Positions 5,741 through 6,957 of a DNA stretch of 6,957 nt are shown one piece after another (the stretch's first letter is position 1; every line of letters starts with the position of its first letter). The position numbers were made by a program, and so were the translations under genes. The DNA comes from an uncultured Bacteroidales bacterium (GTDB lineage Bacteria; Bacteroidota; Bacteroidia; Bacteroidales; Bacteroidaceae), in the NCBI GenBank assembly GCA_937896105.1, contig CALBKR010000025.1, forward strand, positions 1-6,957, read 5' to 3'. Below the pieces are notes generated by a model. That model was not told the origin of the DNA. It saw only the letters and a program-made list of their open reading frames with translations, and did not search any database.

Positions 5741-6957
5741 ATGAAAAGAGCATCATATATAGCCTTGTTGTGCCTGCTTTCGGTTGCAGCACTTGTCGGC
5801 TGTGGCGAGGACAGGACACACGAATACTATGAAATGACCGAGGAGAACCAGTGGACCTATTCGAAAATGAAAGAGTTCTATTTGTGGAAGAACGAAATCA
5901 AAGAGCCCAAATACAATGATTTCTTCACCACAACCACAAAGTTCTTCAACCTGCTGAAGTACAGCGGTGACAAGGTGTCTTATTTTACCGATACCGTTTC
6001 GGTAGGCAGCTACGGCGTTACTTTTGCCGTTATGCGCGACCCGATAGGCAAGCGTCCGAGCAAGGTCTATGCCTTGGCATTGCTTGTCGAGCCGGGTTCA
6101 CCGGCCGACATTGCCGGCATTGAACGTGGAACGTGGATTTCATCGGTCGACGGCAAGGCATTCACGCTGTCGAAATATTCGATGCTGCAGTCGGGTGGCA
6201 ACGCCGAGGTGGCTACCGAGTATATCGATTTCGACGATGATACACAGGAGTACTATTGGGAGATGGGCGACACGTTGCAGATGCCGGCATCGACCGATTT
6301 TCCTGAACGCGCGGTTTATCTTGACAGTATATACACCGTGCGCTCAAAGAAGATAGGTTATCTTGTTCTCAACAATTTCAATGGTGATGATTTTGTGCAG
6401 CAGACACAGAATGTGATGATGCGCTTTGCTGCCGACAATGTCGATAATGTGGTAATCGACCTGCGCTACTGCACAGGTGGTTCAATAGCAAATGCCACAT
6501 CGCTGGCAAGTACTTTTGTCCCGGCAGAATTGTACGGTGCACCGTTCGGCAGGCTTGTAGACATTGAGGGGAATGTGGACACGACATATTGCTACACACA
6601 ACAGCAGACAACACTTGGCGAGTGTAAACTCTTTGTAATAACAGGCAACTCGACAGGCGGCGCGGCCGAGCTCTTCACAGCGGCACTTGACCGTTCATTA
6701 CCTATGTATAATCTCATCACTATCGGTGCAATGACGGCCGGCAAGAATGTTATGACGGAGAATTTCGTCTCTCCCTACGGGTTTGAAATCAATCCTGCCA
6801 CCAACCTCGTCGCTATGGCCGACAGCACTCTGCTGCCCGATACAGGCATTGAGCCCGACTACCCTCTCAATGAACTGAGCGAACCGGAGCGCATCTATCT
6901 TCTTGGAAGCGAACAGGAGTATATGCTGTTCAATGTGATGCATCTTGTAAATAGCGG
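5741..6957 (+). CDS. S41-family peptidase-like lipoprotein, possibly inactive, 3' end cut by window edge
   Basis: From the ATG at 5741 the frame stays open for 405 codons to the right edge. The N-terminus is a lipoprotein signal: MKR, hydrophobic core, lipobox LVGC (18-21, Cys21 lipidated). Acidic residues follow the Cys (GED), which in Bacteroidota would fit surface export. Next come a helical N-terminal region with the KMKEFYLWKNE motif common in Bacteroidales S41 proteins, a PDZ-like segment (about 85-160, with EPGSPADIAGIERGTWISSVDG from 117) and the S41 core: KKIGYLVLNNF, VVIDLRYCTGG, then TGNSTGGAAELF (301-312) and MTAGKNV (331-337). In active members the motif reads STASASE and its middle Ser is the nucleophile; here that position is Gly307, while the catalytic-type Lys335 is kept. 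Active enzymes cleave proteins near their C-termini; this one may only bind peptides. Probably near its end at the window edge. Confidence 0.88.
   Translation, partial: MKRASYIALLCLLSVAALVGCGEDRTHEYYEMTEENQWTYSKMKEFYLWKNEIKEPKYNDFFTTTTKFFNLLKYSGDKVSYFTDTVSVGSYGVTFAVMRDPIGKRPSKVYALALLVEPGSPADIAGIERGTWISSVDGKAFTLSKYSMLQSGGNAEVATEYIDFDDDTQEYYWEMGDTLQMPASTDFPERAVYLDSIYTVRSKKIGYLVLNNFNGDDFVQQTQNVMMRFAADNVDNVVIDLRYCTGGSIANATSLASTFVPAELYGAPFGRLVDIEGNVDTTYCYTQQQTTLGECKLFVITGNSTGGAAELFTAALDRSLPMYNLITIGAMTAGKNVMTENFVSPYGFEINPATNLVAMADSTLLPDTGIEPDYPLNELSEPERIYLLGSEQEYMLFNVMHLVNS

Noticed and set aside
5250..5744. Open frame overlapping the rpsP tail in another phase, 164 codons
   Set aside because: Arg/Leu/Gln-rich shadow caused by the repetitive GCT/GAG codons of the rpsP tail; it runs through the rpsP terminator.

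Overview
The window looks like a chromosomal segment from a Bacteroidales bacterium (Bacteroidota). Two lines of evidence support this. Every complete or 5'-complete gene has a Bacteroidota-type -7 box (TAnnTTTG) just upstream, in several cases with a -33 TTTG-like element about 18-20 bp further up, and no gene has a clear Shine-Dalgarno site. The protein set also fits: a ribosomal protein bS16 with a long Ala/Glu/Lys tail, an S41-like lipoprotein and a redoxin of the TlpA type. The genus cannot be fixed from this sequence. There are no tRNA or rRNA genes, CRISPR arrays, insertion sequences or phage genes.

Layout from left to right: (1) the 5' part of a patatin-like phospholipase gene on the minus strand, cut by the left edge; (2) a divergent exported thioredoxin-like protein on the plus strand; (3) a 29-bp perfect hairpin that probably terminates transcription from both sides, between that gene and (4) galE on the minus strand; (5) an unrecognised 455-aa acidic, apparently two-domain protein on the minus strand, upstream of and co-directional with galE; (6) a divergent cytoplasmic von Willebrand factor A (vWA) domain protein with a complete MIDAS metal site; (7) rpsP, apparently monocistronic with its own promoter, leader hairpin and terminator; (8) a lipoprotein of the S41 (C-terminal processing peptidase) fold, cut by the right edge.

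Most of the window is ordinary core or housekeeping sequence. galE supplies UDP-sugars, rpsP encodes a 30S subunit protein, and the redoxin and the lipoprotein act beyond the inner membrane. The least explained part is the divergent pair at 2653-4831. The vWA protein and the 455-aa protein share a 166-bp intergenic region with back-to-back promoters and a 12-bp perfect palindrome between them, so they may be co-regulated and may work together. Their function is unknown.

Three residue-level observations stand out. The S41-like protein has Gly where the catalytic Ser is expected and may be a pseudoprotease. GalE has Cys at the position of E. coli Tyr299, which predicts activity on UDP-GlcNAc as well as UDP-Glc. 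The redoxin has Thr in place of the thioredoxin-fold cis-Pro. No gene-free stretch exceeds 300 bases; the longest is 5552-5740, which holds a terminator and a promoter.
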